Below, piece by piece: positions 49,873 through 62,300 of a DNA stretch of 62,453 nt. The stretch is from NCBI GenBank assembly GCA_001771505.1, contig MEUA01000033.1:1-62453 (forward strand). The letters run 5' to 3'. This stretch comes from a candidate division WOR-1 bacterium RIFOXYB2_FULL_36_35 (lineage in GTDB: Bacteria; Margulisbacteria; WOR-1; XYC2-FULL-46-14; XYC2-FULL-37-10). Made by a program: the position numbers and the translations under genes. Position 1 is the first letter of the stretch, and the number at the start of each line of letters is the position of its first letter. Under the pieces are notes generated by a model. The model saw nothing but the letters and a program-made list of their open reading frames with translations. It was not told the origin of the DNA and made no database searches.

Positions 49873-52800
49873 ATGTCAAATCCGTCAGGCCCGATTTCTG
49901 TGAAAATAGATTCTTCAAAAACTTCTTCTATACATGATGGATCTACTCAAGGATTAGTAACAGGGCTTGTTAATCTTGCTAAACTTGGTTTAATTGTCGT
50001 AATTTCAGGCACAGAGATCTCTATAGGATCTGATGGTGTTGATACTCCCGCTGAAAGACAAAAGATTATAAATGCGCTGGAAACGTATTGCAGGGACAAC
50101 AGATTATCAGGTCAAGCTAAAAAAGATTTTTATTCTAAAATTGCGGGTAACTTGAAATTTATTTCAGAAGCACTCAGCAATAATCCTGAAAGCAAATATA
50201 ATCTTGAAGTAGTGCAACGCGCTTTAAAAGATACAAAAATATCGATTGATTATATTGCAAAAGTAGATACAACGAAGGAGGCAGATTCTTTTATTGAAAT
50301 ACTTATTGAAGGAAAAAAATGGACACCTAAGCAATTTGAAAAAACAATTATTGACGCGTTAAATAAAATTGACCTGGGGAGTGGCGCTACGATAGAGTCA
50401 ATAACTTCAAATGATGCATATAAGGCTCTAAAAGATACTGATGTCTCTGGGTTGTGGCAAGGGACAGAAAGAATAATTTATGATGCAAAGAAAAAAGTTG
50501 AAGGGTTGGAGTTAGCAGCAAAAACAAAAGCTGCGCAAGAAGAGATTCAAAAGAAAGAGGCAAAAAAGACCGCTTTTTCTGATCATGTTAAAAATGATCC
50601 GGATTTGACTACTATTAATGAAAGATTAGGATCTGACGGCAAAATAGGGGGGCAAGATTATACCGTGGCAGAGATAAGTGAATATCTTCAGATTTCAGAT
50701 AATAAAACTGTTCTTCGTGACAAAGTTTTGGCCGCTGTAAAGGCAAATCCTTCAATATTAACATCGCTAAATAATCTTGCTCCCCTGGTTTTGGACTCAG
50801 GGGAGGTTTTAGTTGCGTTTAGTGATAAAGGGAAAAACTATGCTTTTGTTATAAAAAAAGAAACGGGTAGTTGGACAGGTTTGCCGGAAGGATATGTTGC
50901 AAAAGATGGAACTGATAGCAAACCAGTCATATATAGATCGGGAAAAACACTTAGCAAAGGGTTAAATCGTATTGCCAGAGCGTTGACTCCTGATTCAAAA
51001 GAAGAAAAATTGTTAGGATCTTATCCAGACCATCGCATTTTAGCTACTGTTGTAATGGGAAGTTCTTCTGGTTCTACGGGTGCTACCGTGGGATTGACTT
51101 CTTCATCTTCTTCATCTGATCCGTCTATCCCTGCCGAATATTTTAGAGATTATTCAAAAAGTGGCAAAACACTTTGGGTATGGAGGGATGTTGATAGAGA
51201 CGAAAAAATTGACAAGGGGGAGGAACAGCATAGTTTAACCGTTTATGTAAGGGGGAGAGATGGAAGCTGGATAAAAATAGAGACCGGATTAAATGATGTA
51301 AACTTTGACCTTTCAGACGCAAAGATGAACGCGGAAGCTTCATCTGTTGAAAGAGATGGCGAGATAGACAGTGGGGAGAGGGATGAGAGGGAGAGGATGA
51401 TTCTTGAGTATGCAGGTTACTACGGAATTTCATACGAAAAGGGATCGGAGGCCTTTGCCAAAGCGACTTCATTCTTTATGGTTTCGCGAAAAGCGTTGCG
51501 TGAGGCAAGGGGCGAAATTGTAGTTAAATCTTCTGAACTTGTAGGATTATCTGCGGAGGATGCACGAAAAAAACTTGAAGCTCTTAAACTCTATCATAAA
51601 GATATAATTGATGTGGTTATAAAATCATGGGATGAGATTAAAGATAGCGCGGATAGAATAGCGGGAAAGATACTCTCTTGTTTTGCCGCCAAAAAGACGG
51701 GGCTTTATGACATATTCGAAATAAATAGAGACGATCTCAAAAATATGATCCCTTATAATAATGAGATATACACTAAAGAGAAATTGCTGGAATATTTGAG
51801 GGGGGGAGAGGTTACAAAGAGTGGGGAGGGGAAGAAGCCGGAAGAGAAAAACGCTATGGATAAGAATATACGTTCTGTTAGAATGGCTTTGGCTCAGCGT
51901 GATTATGATCAGGCTACAGATAACTTAATTAGTATTTTATCACAATTGAGGGAAAATAAATCGGAGAAGGTTTCTATTCCGCTTGGAGATAAAGAGATAC
52001 CTGAGTGTTCATGGCGTTTTGCTTATGGTTATTTTCTTGAACAATTTTTGTATGCAGAAGAGGGCGGTAAAATAGATTTCAGTTCTTTGGCTCCAGAAAG
52101 AAAAACAAAATTAATAGCTGAGTTGGATAGCTATTTAACAGAGCCATCCTCCTTTATTACTTCTGAAGGAAAGACAAATCTGGATTTAGTTAAGCAAAAA
52201 ATTAGGATTGTATTGCTTGTCGCCGGATGGAAAAAAGATGGAAAAGAAGATCCTAGTGCAATTCAGACGTTTATCGATAGACATCTCTCCAGCGTATGGT
52301 CTTTGCCTATCTGGGCAGGACACGAAAAAGAAAGAGGGAGCCTTGCTAAACAGCTTGCAGAGTTTAAGGCGGGGCTTTTTATTTCTAAAAAAGGAGATAA
52401 CTTTGAGGTTGCCAGCGGGTTAAATATAGAGCGGGAGCTTGAAGTAATAGTTGAAAATTGGGGAGAGACATTTGTTGCTTCATTCAAAACTCAGGAGGGT
52501 GATCAACAATCAATGAATACCACTATTGGTCTATCAATATCCACTCAAATTTCTCTTGCTAATGGTAAATTAACAGGCGAAAGTCCGACGCCTCCTTCTC
52601 AGGACGATGCTGTTGCAGCTTATATTGCTCAAGGATTGTATGGCAATGAATCAAGAGGAGCTACAATAAAACAAAAAGATGGAGATAAACTTTTCACTGA
52701 TACAAAAGAGTCGCAAGATGAGAATTATAAGGCGGTTTTTGAGCCTGGGGAGAAGAAACCATCCAAGCCGAAAAAAGGTAATGGAAAGGGCGCTGTAAAA

Positions 52801-53142
52801 GATGGGAAAGACAATAAGAAAGGAAAAACAGGTGCGGAGAAAGCTGGGGAATCACCATCACTTCCTGGTGTTCCACCAACCGAAGAAAAAAAGGAGGAAG
52901 TAGCCAAGGAGGCAGTACCCACAACCATTACGTTGTCGAATAATATTAGTGCAATATGTACTTTGCGTGGGGATAAGATTACCGCGAAAATTGGAAATAA
53001 CGAACGAGTTGTGGCAAAGAAAAAAGGAGATAAATGGGTAAGTGATTTTCATAGATATGGTCTTGGGCTAGGAGAAAATTTTAGAATAGAATTAGAAAAT
53101 GCGATAAACTCACAATTTGGAATTACGATTGACTGGAAGTAG
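49873..53142 (+). CDS. large protein of unknown function with paired EF-hand-like loops
   Basis: 1089 residues, no signal peptide and no membrane segment. GGAGG lies 6 nt before the ATG. The first part is mostly helical and Lys/Glu-rich. DVDRDEKIDKGE (439-450) is an exact EF-hand loop in acidic positions 1, 3, 5, 9 and 12, and SVERDGEIDSGE (491-502) is a second, weaker one. Both would bind Ca2+ if folded. A Ser-rich linker around 395-418 and a charged Lys-Gly-Glu-Pro linker near 955-1020 separate helical regions from a C-terminal domain (about 1020-1089). No family recognised. It is followed by the giant SecA-like gene. Confidence 0.9.
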   Translation: MSNPSGPISVKIDSSKTSSIHDGSTQGLVTGLVNLAKLGLIVVISGTEISIGSDGVDTPAERQKIINALETYCRDNRLSGQAKKDFYSKIAGNLKFISEALSNNPESKYNLEVVQRALKDTKISIDYIAKVDTTKEADSFIEILIEGKKWTPKQFEKTIIDALNKIDLGSGATIESITSNDAYKALKDTDVSGLWQGTERIIYDAKKKVEGLELAAKTKAAQEEIQKKEAKKTAFSDHVKNDPDLTTINERLGSDGKIGGQDYTVAEISEYLQISDNKTVLRDKVLAAVKANPSILTSLNNLAPLVLDSGEVLVAFSDKGKNYAFVIKKETGSWTGLPEGYVAKDGTDSKPVIYRSGKTLSKGLNRIARALTPDSKEEKLLGSYPDHRILATVVMGSSSGSTGATVGLTSSSSSSDPSIPAEYFRDYSKSGKTLWVWRDVDRDEKIDKGEEQHSLTVYVRGRDGSWIKIETGLNDVNFDLSDAKMNAEASSVERDGEIDSGERDERERMILEYAGYYGISYEKGSEAFAKATSFFMVSRKALREARGEIVVKSSELVGLSAEDARKKLEALKLYHKDIIDVVIKSWDEIKDSADRIAGKILSCFAAKKTGLYDIFEINRDDLKNMIPYNNEIYTKEKLLEYLRGGEVTKSGEGKKPEEKNAMDKNIRSVRMALAQRDYDQATDNLISILSQLRENKSEKVSIPLGDKEIPECSWRFAYGYFLEQFLYAEEGGKIDFSSLAPERKTKLIAELDSYLTEPSSFITSEGKTNLDLVKQKIRIVLLVAGWKKDGKEDPSAIQTFIDRHLSSVWSLPIWAGHEKERGSLAKQLAEFKAGLFISKKGDNFEVASGLNIERELEVIVENWGETFVASFKTQEGDQQSMNTTIGLSISTQISLANGKLTGESPTPPSQDDAVAAYIAQGLYGNESRGATIKQKDGDKLFTDTKESQDENYKAVFEPGEKKPSKPKKGNGKGAVKDGKDNKKGKTGAEKAGESPSLPGVPPTEEKKEEVAKEAVPTTITLSNNISAICTLRGDKITAKIGNNERVVAKKKGDKWVSDFHRYGLGLGENFRIELENAINSQFGITIDWK

Positions 53143-53161
53143 ATTGCCAAAGGATAAAGAT

Positions 53162-53177
53162 TAACCCCGATTATCAT
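53162..53177. repeat. half palindrome
   Basis: TAACCCCGATTATCAT, an isolated left arm 20 nt after the 1089-residue gene. The 231-nt gap to the next gene otherwise holds only the hairpin at 53323. Confidence 0.6.
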
Positions 53178-53322
53178 CTAAAAAATCCATTTTTTTGACA
53201 TTTTCGCGCAAGTTTTTAGGCTCTAAAACCGATTATATCAGTGTAGAAACCAGATAAAGAGACCTTTTTTTCGGATTGCCTGTTTCTGAAAATAAAGGGT
53301 AAGATTATTATTTTTTGGGTTT

Positions 53323-53352
53323 AAAGCTCGCAAATTAACAGGCGAGCTTTTT
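53323..53352 (+). terminator. strong hairpin with T-tract in the leader of the giant gene
   Basis: AAAGCTCGC (53323-53331), 10-nt loop, GCGAGCTTT (53342-53350), then TTGTTTTATA. It could terminate the upstream transcript or act as an attenuator. It ends about 12 nt before the GGAG of the giant gene. Confidence 0.75.
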
Positions 53353-53373
53353 GTTTTATAAGCGGAGAAAAAT

Positions 53374-56300
53374 ATGAGCGAAGCCGGAAAAATAGAAGGA
53401 CAACAAGGTGTAGTACAAAAGAGTGTTGACGACACACTTTTAAATCTTGCCAGTTTACTTGTAAATCCTCTATCTGAGTATGGGATAGATCTTTTTTCAA
53501 GGGATGATATTTTAGATGATATAAAACAATTTTTTTCTGGTGAAGGGATAGCAATTACAAAAGCTTCTGTTGAAAACTACATAAAATGGTTAATTGCGAA
53601 TAGAGATAAATTTGAGATTATAAAAAGACTAAAGAATGATTTCGGTGTTGATTTATATGTCAGTAACAATGGAGTAAAATCTCTTAAATCTACGCTAGAA
53701 CAACTTGATCGGTTTCTTTCTAATGTTTTTGGCGATAAAAAACCCTCAAAAGATGATGTTGATATCCTTTTTTCCCGCTATGAAAATTTTCAAAAGGGAT
53801 TGAGAGTCTATTCGTATCTTCCTCCGGCGGAAGAAGCCCCCTCTTCATTGACAGACCAGGATAAGCAATCTATGCGTGAAAGGGCCTCCAGCTTGATTCC
53901 TTTCGGTCTCGATTTTTTTAGCGAATCAGACAGTGATGAAGTTATAATTTCCAGAATTTACGGATTTATGCGGAGCATGGGGGTGGAAGAGGTAGAAAGT
54001 TTTGATAAATTTGTGAGTTTTCTAAAAAATTTAAAGAGTGGAAATGCTGATGAACAGGCAGAGGCATTGAAGCTCCTTTTTCAAGCCAAGGTCGACTCCA
54101 AAGAATCACCTAGTTTTATAACCGCGGCGTGGAAAAAAGGATCGGAGGTTACAAATCTTGAGCTTTTGGGAGAAAAAATATCTCAAGGCTATAATCTTTT
54201 AGTCTTTCAGAAAGAGGACAAGAGCAATGTATACTTTTGGATCTCTTCCGGTGGGGAGATTTCCGCCTTAACGAAAGATGAAAAGGACATTCTTGAGAAG
54301 AGTAGTTTAACCCCTCTTTTGCAGAAAGGGATATTTACAAGAGAAAATGATCCTCTTTCAAGTTATATATCAATTAAAAAGGCCGGATTAGAGACTGTTT
54401 TGGCTTATCAGGCGCTTATAAACGGGGTTAAGCCAGAGACCATAAGAGGATTGCAGACACTAAAGACCGAAGGGCATACCATAAAAGAGATTATGAAGCA
54501 GTTGGAAGAACTCGCGAAAAAGGTCTCTGATTCGGTTGATGTCGCAAACAGGGCAGCGACTCCCGCAAAAGAGGCTATAGAGGCATATCAGAAAGCTAAT
54601 AAAGAATTAAATGAAATTTTTAGCCAGAGGGGAAGAATTGATGGCAGGCAATTTGCAAGCAAACTTGCTGAATCTACCAGAATTAGAAGAGAAGCGCTTG
54701 AGAAAAGGGATAAGGCTATAGAAGCTGAGAACAGGGCAAAAGGAAATCAAAAAGGTTATTTGAAGGAGATAGAAAATCTTTGCGAGAGACTTGGGGTTGA
54801 AAAAGAAGAACTGGAAGACAACAAGCTTTTAGGTTTTTTGCAGGCGCTTGATGATTCGGACAGCTTTGCCGCAGATGTCGATCTTTTATCTGTTGCAAAC
54901 AGGGTTTACGGGCTTGGAAAAAAATCTGGAATTTCTGTTGATGAATCGGGTTCTCTGGTAGCAGTTGTCGACAGAGATGTTTTTGCAGCAATACTCCCTC
55001 AAAAAACTTCAGCCTCTGATAAATTGAAAAAGGCTGAAAGGGATGGGATGAAAGGGGTCTCCCTTTCAAACCCCCAGATATTAAAAGATTTTCCTATAAT
55101 TTTAATAAAGGCGACTCTTTTGGGAGTTGAGGGCGATCCTTATTTGGATAGAGTCGATCTTTCGACAGAAAGACTTTCATCTCAAGAACTTGGGTGTGTT
55201 GCTGATCTTTTTTCTCCGAAATACAGCGTCTCTTCACTTGCCTTTTCTGATGATGAAGGGCTAAATCAGAATCTGGCTGATAACTTAATACAGGAACAGA
55301 TCAGAAATGCTCCGGATGAAAAGACAAAAAAAATCTTTGTAAAGCTTTTAGCCTGTTTAAAGTCAGATGACAAGACCTCTTTTTCCGCGGATGAATTAAA
55401 TTTATTAAGAGATTTTTTAATCGCTTTAATAAAAGACGATAAGGACTCAGATGCTACCCATAACCCCCTATTAGGAAATCGGGGTAAAGAGATATGGACG
55501 ACCCTTTATGATAAGGTTTTTACCGATACGGGTTTTTCTTTCAGGGTGGTTTGTGGCAGAGGGGGGTTGAGCGCCGAAGACAGAGAGAGACTCCTTGTTT
55601 TTACCGAAGATTATCCGACTTTTGAATTTACTACATTTGATCCCGAAGAGAACGACACAATAGAGATTATTAGAGTAAAAAGTATTTTGAGAACTATTGC
55701 TAAACAACTCAGTTTTTATGTGGGAAAAGATAAGGTTGAACTTCCTAAAAGTCTTGATGATGTGAGGGGGGTTATCGGGGGGATTGTGAGCGCGCTTGAT
55801 GGCGTAATGCAGCAGATAAGGGATGCCGGAAAAATTACACAAGAGATTGAATTGCCTCAGGGGGTTGAAGAGCACCTCTGGTCTCTATATGTGTGGGATC
55901 ATTTGGATGAGCCTGTAAGAGAAAGCTATCGAGAAGTTGTAGAAAGATTAAGGGTTTATAAAAATGATTTTGACCAAGCTGTTAAAGAGATAGAAGCAAA
56001 ATCTAAAGAGATAGAAAAAAAATCAGAAGAGCTTGAGGCGGCTGAGAAAAACAATTCGGGCGTTCCAGCCAAAGACAAAGAAAAGCTTAGGAATGAATTA
56101 AAAAGTTTGAAAGATGACTTTAAACAGTTGCAGGATGCCGCAAAAGAGATAAAAAAATTGTTGCAAAAAAAGCAAGATTCTTTAATGGAGATATCCTGGA
56201 AAAACGGTTTGGACGGGAGGATTTCAAGCGAGAATGTTGGGATCATTTTAAGAGAGGCCGCGGAAGACGGAATCTTAGCTCAGCTTATCCCCGCTTTGCC

Positions 56301-59300
56301 GGCCTTGATGGTTGACCAGGATGATATGCGTTTAAACAGTGTTAGAGGGATAGACAGTCTCTCTGAGCTTGAGGCATTTGTTTTGGAGAAAATAGGCGTA
56401 GACGGCTGGGATTCTCTTATAAGGGATCCCGGAGAGAATATAGAAATTTCTATAGCAAAGAAGATTGTTTCTATATTACTTTCTCAGAAATATTTTAATA
56501 AGATAAGACAGGGAAATTCTGTCTTATCCGTTTTTTCTGTTCTCCCCCTTGTAAATACTGCTCGAACAGCGATCATGACGACTGTCGGATTTGCCAGTGT
56601 GGGTGTAGACGGATGGACAGAAGGGAGCGCCCCTAAAGATACGGTAACTTTTCCTCCGTATTTTTATAACACAATACTTTTAAAACAGTTGACGACTTTA
56701 ACTCAGACCCTTCAGGCCGAACCTAATACAAACATTGCCCCATATGTCCACTTATTGTTAATTCAGCTTGGAATTAAAGACCAGTTCTATTTTTACGATC
56801 TGATAATGAGCGACGGGATGGGTAAGGTGACTTTTGAAGAGGTTAAGATGCTTGTTGAAGGACTGGTAAAACAGATAAACGGGTTTTCGCAGAATACGGA
56901 CATATTGAAATTAATAGAGGGAAAACTTCCAGGTTATTTAAGGGACGGACTCTGGAAGGAACTTAGGGGCGCTGATCCTTGGGGGGCTATTTTTAAACCT
57001 GAAGGAGACAGTAAAACAGGGTTTGAACTTTACTTAAGTGATAAATTTGGAGAGAAGGTTTTCGAACTTATTAAACTCTGTTTTTCTATTTTGGAGGCCG
57101 AGTCGGACTTTCTCTCTCCGTCTCTTAAAACGACATCGGGGGGACATATAGGGGCTCAGGAGATAGACAGAAGCCTGAAAAACGGCATTGTCTTCAGGCC
57201 TAACCCTTCACAGGGATTTATTGCCAGATCGATTGATACTGCGGTTGATATATATTCAACTCCTGAGGTTGGTTCTCTAGTGCTTGGAAGCGCTTCAGAA
57301 GTTTTGCGTTCAGGATTGGATGCTACTACGGGATTTATAAGCGGATCGATTGATACTGCGGTTGATATATATTCAACTCCTGAGGTTGGTTCTCTGGCGC
57401 TTGGAAGCGCTTCGGAAGTTTTGGATGCTATCCCATCATTCTGGGATGGTGTAAAGTTTGCCGGGAATTTCTTCTATGGGATGACAGACACAGCTTTGAC
57501 TTTCTGGTCCATGCCTCCTACATTCTTTCAATTAGGAGCCCAGTACACAAAAGATATTGTGGAGGGGATATTGGAAGTTAAGAGGACGGGGGATTGGTCA
57601 AAGCTTCTTGAAGCCGGAAAATCTTATGTCGGATTAGTAGGCGGGGTTATTACATGGATGACTTATCCCGTTGAATATTTTGAAGAGGGGATGCAGATGT
57701 GGAGGGAGGCTAACGCTGCTGAAGAGGAGGGGAATGATGACGAGGCATCTAAATTAAGAGCGAGGGCTTTAGGTTCGTTTTTAGCTATGGCAGGTTTTTC
57801 GCTGCAGGTATTGAGGATGCACCTCTACAGGGTAAATGAGATTCGAAACTTTTTAATGTGCAGACCGACTATGTTGAGGGAGCCAGGCGGTATATTTGCC
57901 TGGCCTCTGCGCGCAACAGAAGAGTTGTTGCTTCGCCCTGCCAGATTCGGAATTGACCTTGCATGGTCGCCGGCCAGGAGGCAGTATGGTGAGGGTTGGT
58001 TCTGGGGGAGTTTGAGGAGTGGTCTTGAGGGTTTTGATTCAGGGATAGAGGGGATTTCTTCTTCAAGGGCAGGAGTTTCCAGATGGTTTGGAGACAAATT
58101 TTCCTTTAACCCTTCCTCTAAAAACAGGACTTCTATGCAATGGTTAGGTGGAGCAAAGACTCTTGTCTGGGATTGGTATTATAAAGATTTTGTAAGTCTT
58201 GAAGCTCAGAGCAGCTATCTCTCTCTTGGAAATAGGTTCTCTGTTTCAGGTTTTAACGCAGGCGAATATATGGAATTGATGCGGATGCTTGATACTGCCA
58301 GTTTAGAGTTGGATGGCTTGAGTATCAAGGATAGGATGAAAAAAGCCAGTTTTATGAAGAGTCATAATATAAAACCTATGGACATATCGTTATCTCAAGG
58401 GACTTTATTGACACTTGAACAGGGGCCGGACGGTAAGTTTGTTTATGTGGATGGGGATCCTCTTGTCTTTGCAAATAGAGATAAAAACTTAAGAAAAAAT
58501 TTACCTAAAACAGTGACTGTGCCGATAGATGGAATTGACGGCGCAACTCAAGAGATGCCTGTAGGGGAAATTAAAGTTGTAGCTGGAAATACCACAGAAA
58601 TTAGAATTTACCGGGGGGCTTTAGAAGTTGAATATGCCTCTCTGATTGTCGGTGAGGATCTTTTAAAAACAGATAGGCCTGTTGATTTTTCAGCTCCTAT
58701 TGGAAGATTAGGGAAAGCTATGGGAAGTATCAGTAGTATTCCTGATCCGGCGCCTCCTGAACCTATATATACACCTGACGAGAGGGTTGAAAAAGTTCGA
58801 AATGTAAGAGAGCGTGTCAAAACTATCGATTTAATTTGGGGAAGATATGACAATAAAGAGATAACAAGGGCTGATTTGGAAGGGGCTATGAGAGAGGGGC
58901 TTAAAACGGTGAGTTTTGAGGGACTTTCATTGGAAGATCAGATTAGATTAATGGACGAAACTGAAGTAGAAATTAAAGGGGGAACATACAAATTGGCTGA
59001 AGTCCGTTTGGCATGGGTAAGGACGCTTTTTAAAGAGATAAAAGGGATAACCTTGAGTACTCCTCAGATTGAAGCTATTTTGTTGATGCATAATCGCATT
59101 TCGGCCCAAATACAGACGGGGCAGGGGAAGACATTTATCCGTTGCGCTCTTGATGTTTTGGATCATGTTTTCGGAAGGAAGCTGTTCTCATTGACACATA
59201 CAGATTTGACTGCGGAGGCTGACTTTAAAAGCAATATTGAAATTTATAGAGCGGCGGGAATGAAAGTTAAATTTGTCCGCCATACTGATGCGGGACTTGC

Positions 59301-62300
59301 TACAACTTTTAGAGATAACGACGTTATCTATACATCTGTAAATGATCTTGCTTTTATAGATCTTAACGGGTTGGTCTCTCCTGAAAAAGTGGTTGATATA
59401 CCGTGGGAAGAAGGACTTTTTAGAGTTGATGAGTTTGACTTTATATATGTTGATGAAGGATTGACCCCATACGTGATGTCGGGTGGTGAGAAAGAGAAGG
59501 CTCAGGTTAAAGCGTGGCGTAAAGCAAATGAGACCGCAAAAAAACTGATAAAACTAAATAAAGCAGGCAGATCTATCTTTAGTATTAGAAACGGGGAAGG
59601 AGCTGTTTTAAATCCTGAGGCTGTATCTCAACGCCTATTTTTGGATGAAAAGGGGAATACTGTTTCCTGGAATGAACTTTCACTTGCTCAACGAAAAAGA
59701 ATCTCTCAGTGCCTCGTTGCCTACAAGATGAAACCTGGCGAAGGGTATGAAATCAACCAGCTTACAAAAGATATTGTCCTTCTGGATGAAAAGACAGGTC
59801 AGGCAAAATACGGTTCGCAATATAGCGACGGACTTCAACAGGCTCTTCAGGCAAAACACGAAGGGAAAATAACGGGAACCCGTATAACCCCTGAAAATTC
59901 TACTATTGCCCAGGTTATGGCAAGGACACTAGTCAGAAGGATAAGAAATATGGTTGCCTCCTCAGGGACGTTGGATCAGATTAGCGCGGTTCTTGATCAG
60001 ATGGGGATAGCTTATGAAAGAGTTCCAACTAATATAGTTACATACAAATGGCAAGCATTAACTCCAGAAGAAAAAGCAAGAGTTGAAGAGGCCGCAAGAA
60101 TGGGAGGTAACGACGCGATCGAAGCTGTTTCAGAGGCAACATTAGAGAAGAATTTAACAGCTATAAAAGAAGAAGTGGAGGCTAAAAGGGGCGAATCTGT
60201 TCAAATTTTTGATAGGACCGAACCTGGGTTCAGAGATGTTCAGATTATAACATCCTCTGATTCCACTGGATCGGCTATTAGCAGAGCAGTTTTACGGCTT
60301 AAGGGAGCGGGGATAATAGCTACTAAGTTTATTCAACATGAGCCTGTAATGAATTTTGTGGCGGAAGTTAGCGCTGGGAAAGCTCCAAACTTAACCTTAA
60401 TCCGTGAGAAAAAAATAGAGACAATCTTTATCCAAATGGAGATGGATCTGGAGAGGGGGAGACCGATTGTTGTCGGAGCTGATAGCCCAAAACTTGCTGA
60501 AGCTATTTATGGCTGCCTTGAAGGTAAATCAAAAAAATATATAAGTGATCCTGAAATATTAAAAAGGATAGAGGCTGTTGCCGCAAGAATAAGAGATGCA
60601 AAAAGAAGCGGGAGCCATTTTGGAAAGGTGAGAGTCGGCCTTTTGGCTCAGGGAGATGAGCACAAGTATCTTGATATTTTTGAGAGGCCTTTGGAGGAGA
60701 ATTTTGACGTCTTAGTCACCACACTTGCGAGACGCGCGACCGATTTTAAATCAGAAAAACCTATAATTTTATATCTTGCCGATCAGGAGGTCGGGAGTTG
60801 GGGACATTGGCAGAAGGTTGGAAGAGTTGGTAGGCAGGGGACCGAAGCCATCTTAAGAATTTTTACATCTCCTGACAGTGGTTTGTATGGCACAAGATTG
60901 TGTAATTTTAATTTTGAGGCGGTAAGCTTTGATACTTCTGTTTTGGGTGAAATTAGAAACAGACTTTCGAACGTAGTTGATAGAGCAGGGAACTCTGTTT
61001 CACTTGCTGGAATAAATGAATTCTCTACTTTTAGGGATGTCTTCCTGCTGTTAAACAATGTTGATATTTCAGAAATCGATGGGTTTGCGGCGTGGTTCTT
61101 TGGAGAGGCGCAGAAGGCTTTTGATCGTGAGCTTATAAATATGTGGAAGAACGGGATAAAAGCAGAGAATCTTCTTCCTCAGGACATTCGCAATCAGCTT
61201 GAAGCTTTGAGGGAGACATTTGGTTCAAACGGAAGAAAACCTGGCAGATCGGAATTTGAGAAGAAGAGTTCAGCTGGAGATGTCTACAGAAGTAAGATTT
61301 TTAACAGTGTAAAGAGACAGTGTGAAACAGTGGTGGAGCAAGAGGTTGAGTTTTTATGGGGAAGGCTTAAAGGAGAGGGGAGTAGTATTATAGATCTTGC
61401 TCATGATAGAGCGACACTTTCAGCTGTCATTCGCACTCTTGCGAAAAAATTTAACGTAAAGATTGTTATCGATCTGCCGACTGCAGAGAACTTTGATTTA
61501 CATGGTTTTGCTTCGAGTCTTGCAAGGGAGATTACTGGCAGACTTTTTGATTATAAGAAGATGCAGCTCAGAAATTTGAGCGGTGTTTTGGGGAACGCCT
61601 ATGTCATGTTTCAGGAAGCGGCATTTGAGGCCGGAGTTGAGCTTGCGGCCAAATATGAATCGAGGAGCAAACTTGTTAAGACCTCTGAAAGCGAAACAGA
61701 TGTAAGGAAGATTTATGAAGCTGAATATAGAGAAAAAATCGATAATCTGCTGGAGAGATTCAGGTCGCAGATAATTGAGGGGACAAAGAAGTTAAGAAAG
61801 ATTGAGTCTGTTCCGGTTGTCGGTAGATATGGAATTGTGCGACACAGGTTTAAAGAAGAGATAAGGGTAGATGTTGGCTCTCTCTTGCATGGAGTTTCCA
61901 CGGCTCCTGAACCTTTAAGGCCGTCTGATCCTTCTCCGGAACCTTCCGAAACAGGAGAGCCTCGTATTGTTGAATCCCGTGCTCCTGAACCTAAAATTAT
62001 TGCGCCTCATGTAAGGGACGCGGCTCCGGCAATAGAAGGATTTAATATTGAAAGAGAGCTTAAAGCTTCAGGTTTATTGAGCGAAGATGCCAGCACGAGG
62101 GATGCTTTTAAAGGGACGACCGAAGAGTTTCAAAGGGCGTTTTTGGACAGAGTTGAAAGACGGGCTTTTAAAATTGAATTTAAAGAATATATCTCTTTTG
62201 CAGGACTTGAAGAGAGTGCGCTAAGAGCGATAGTTGGAAATACGTCCTCCAGATTAGTTTTTTATGGTGGAGTAAATGACTATCATGAACCTGTAATATA

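Noticed and set aside
49824-53352. Leader hairpins as a named riboswitch
   Set aside because: I could not match either leader to a known riboswitch core. Only a terminator-like hairpin with a T-rich tail is supported.
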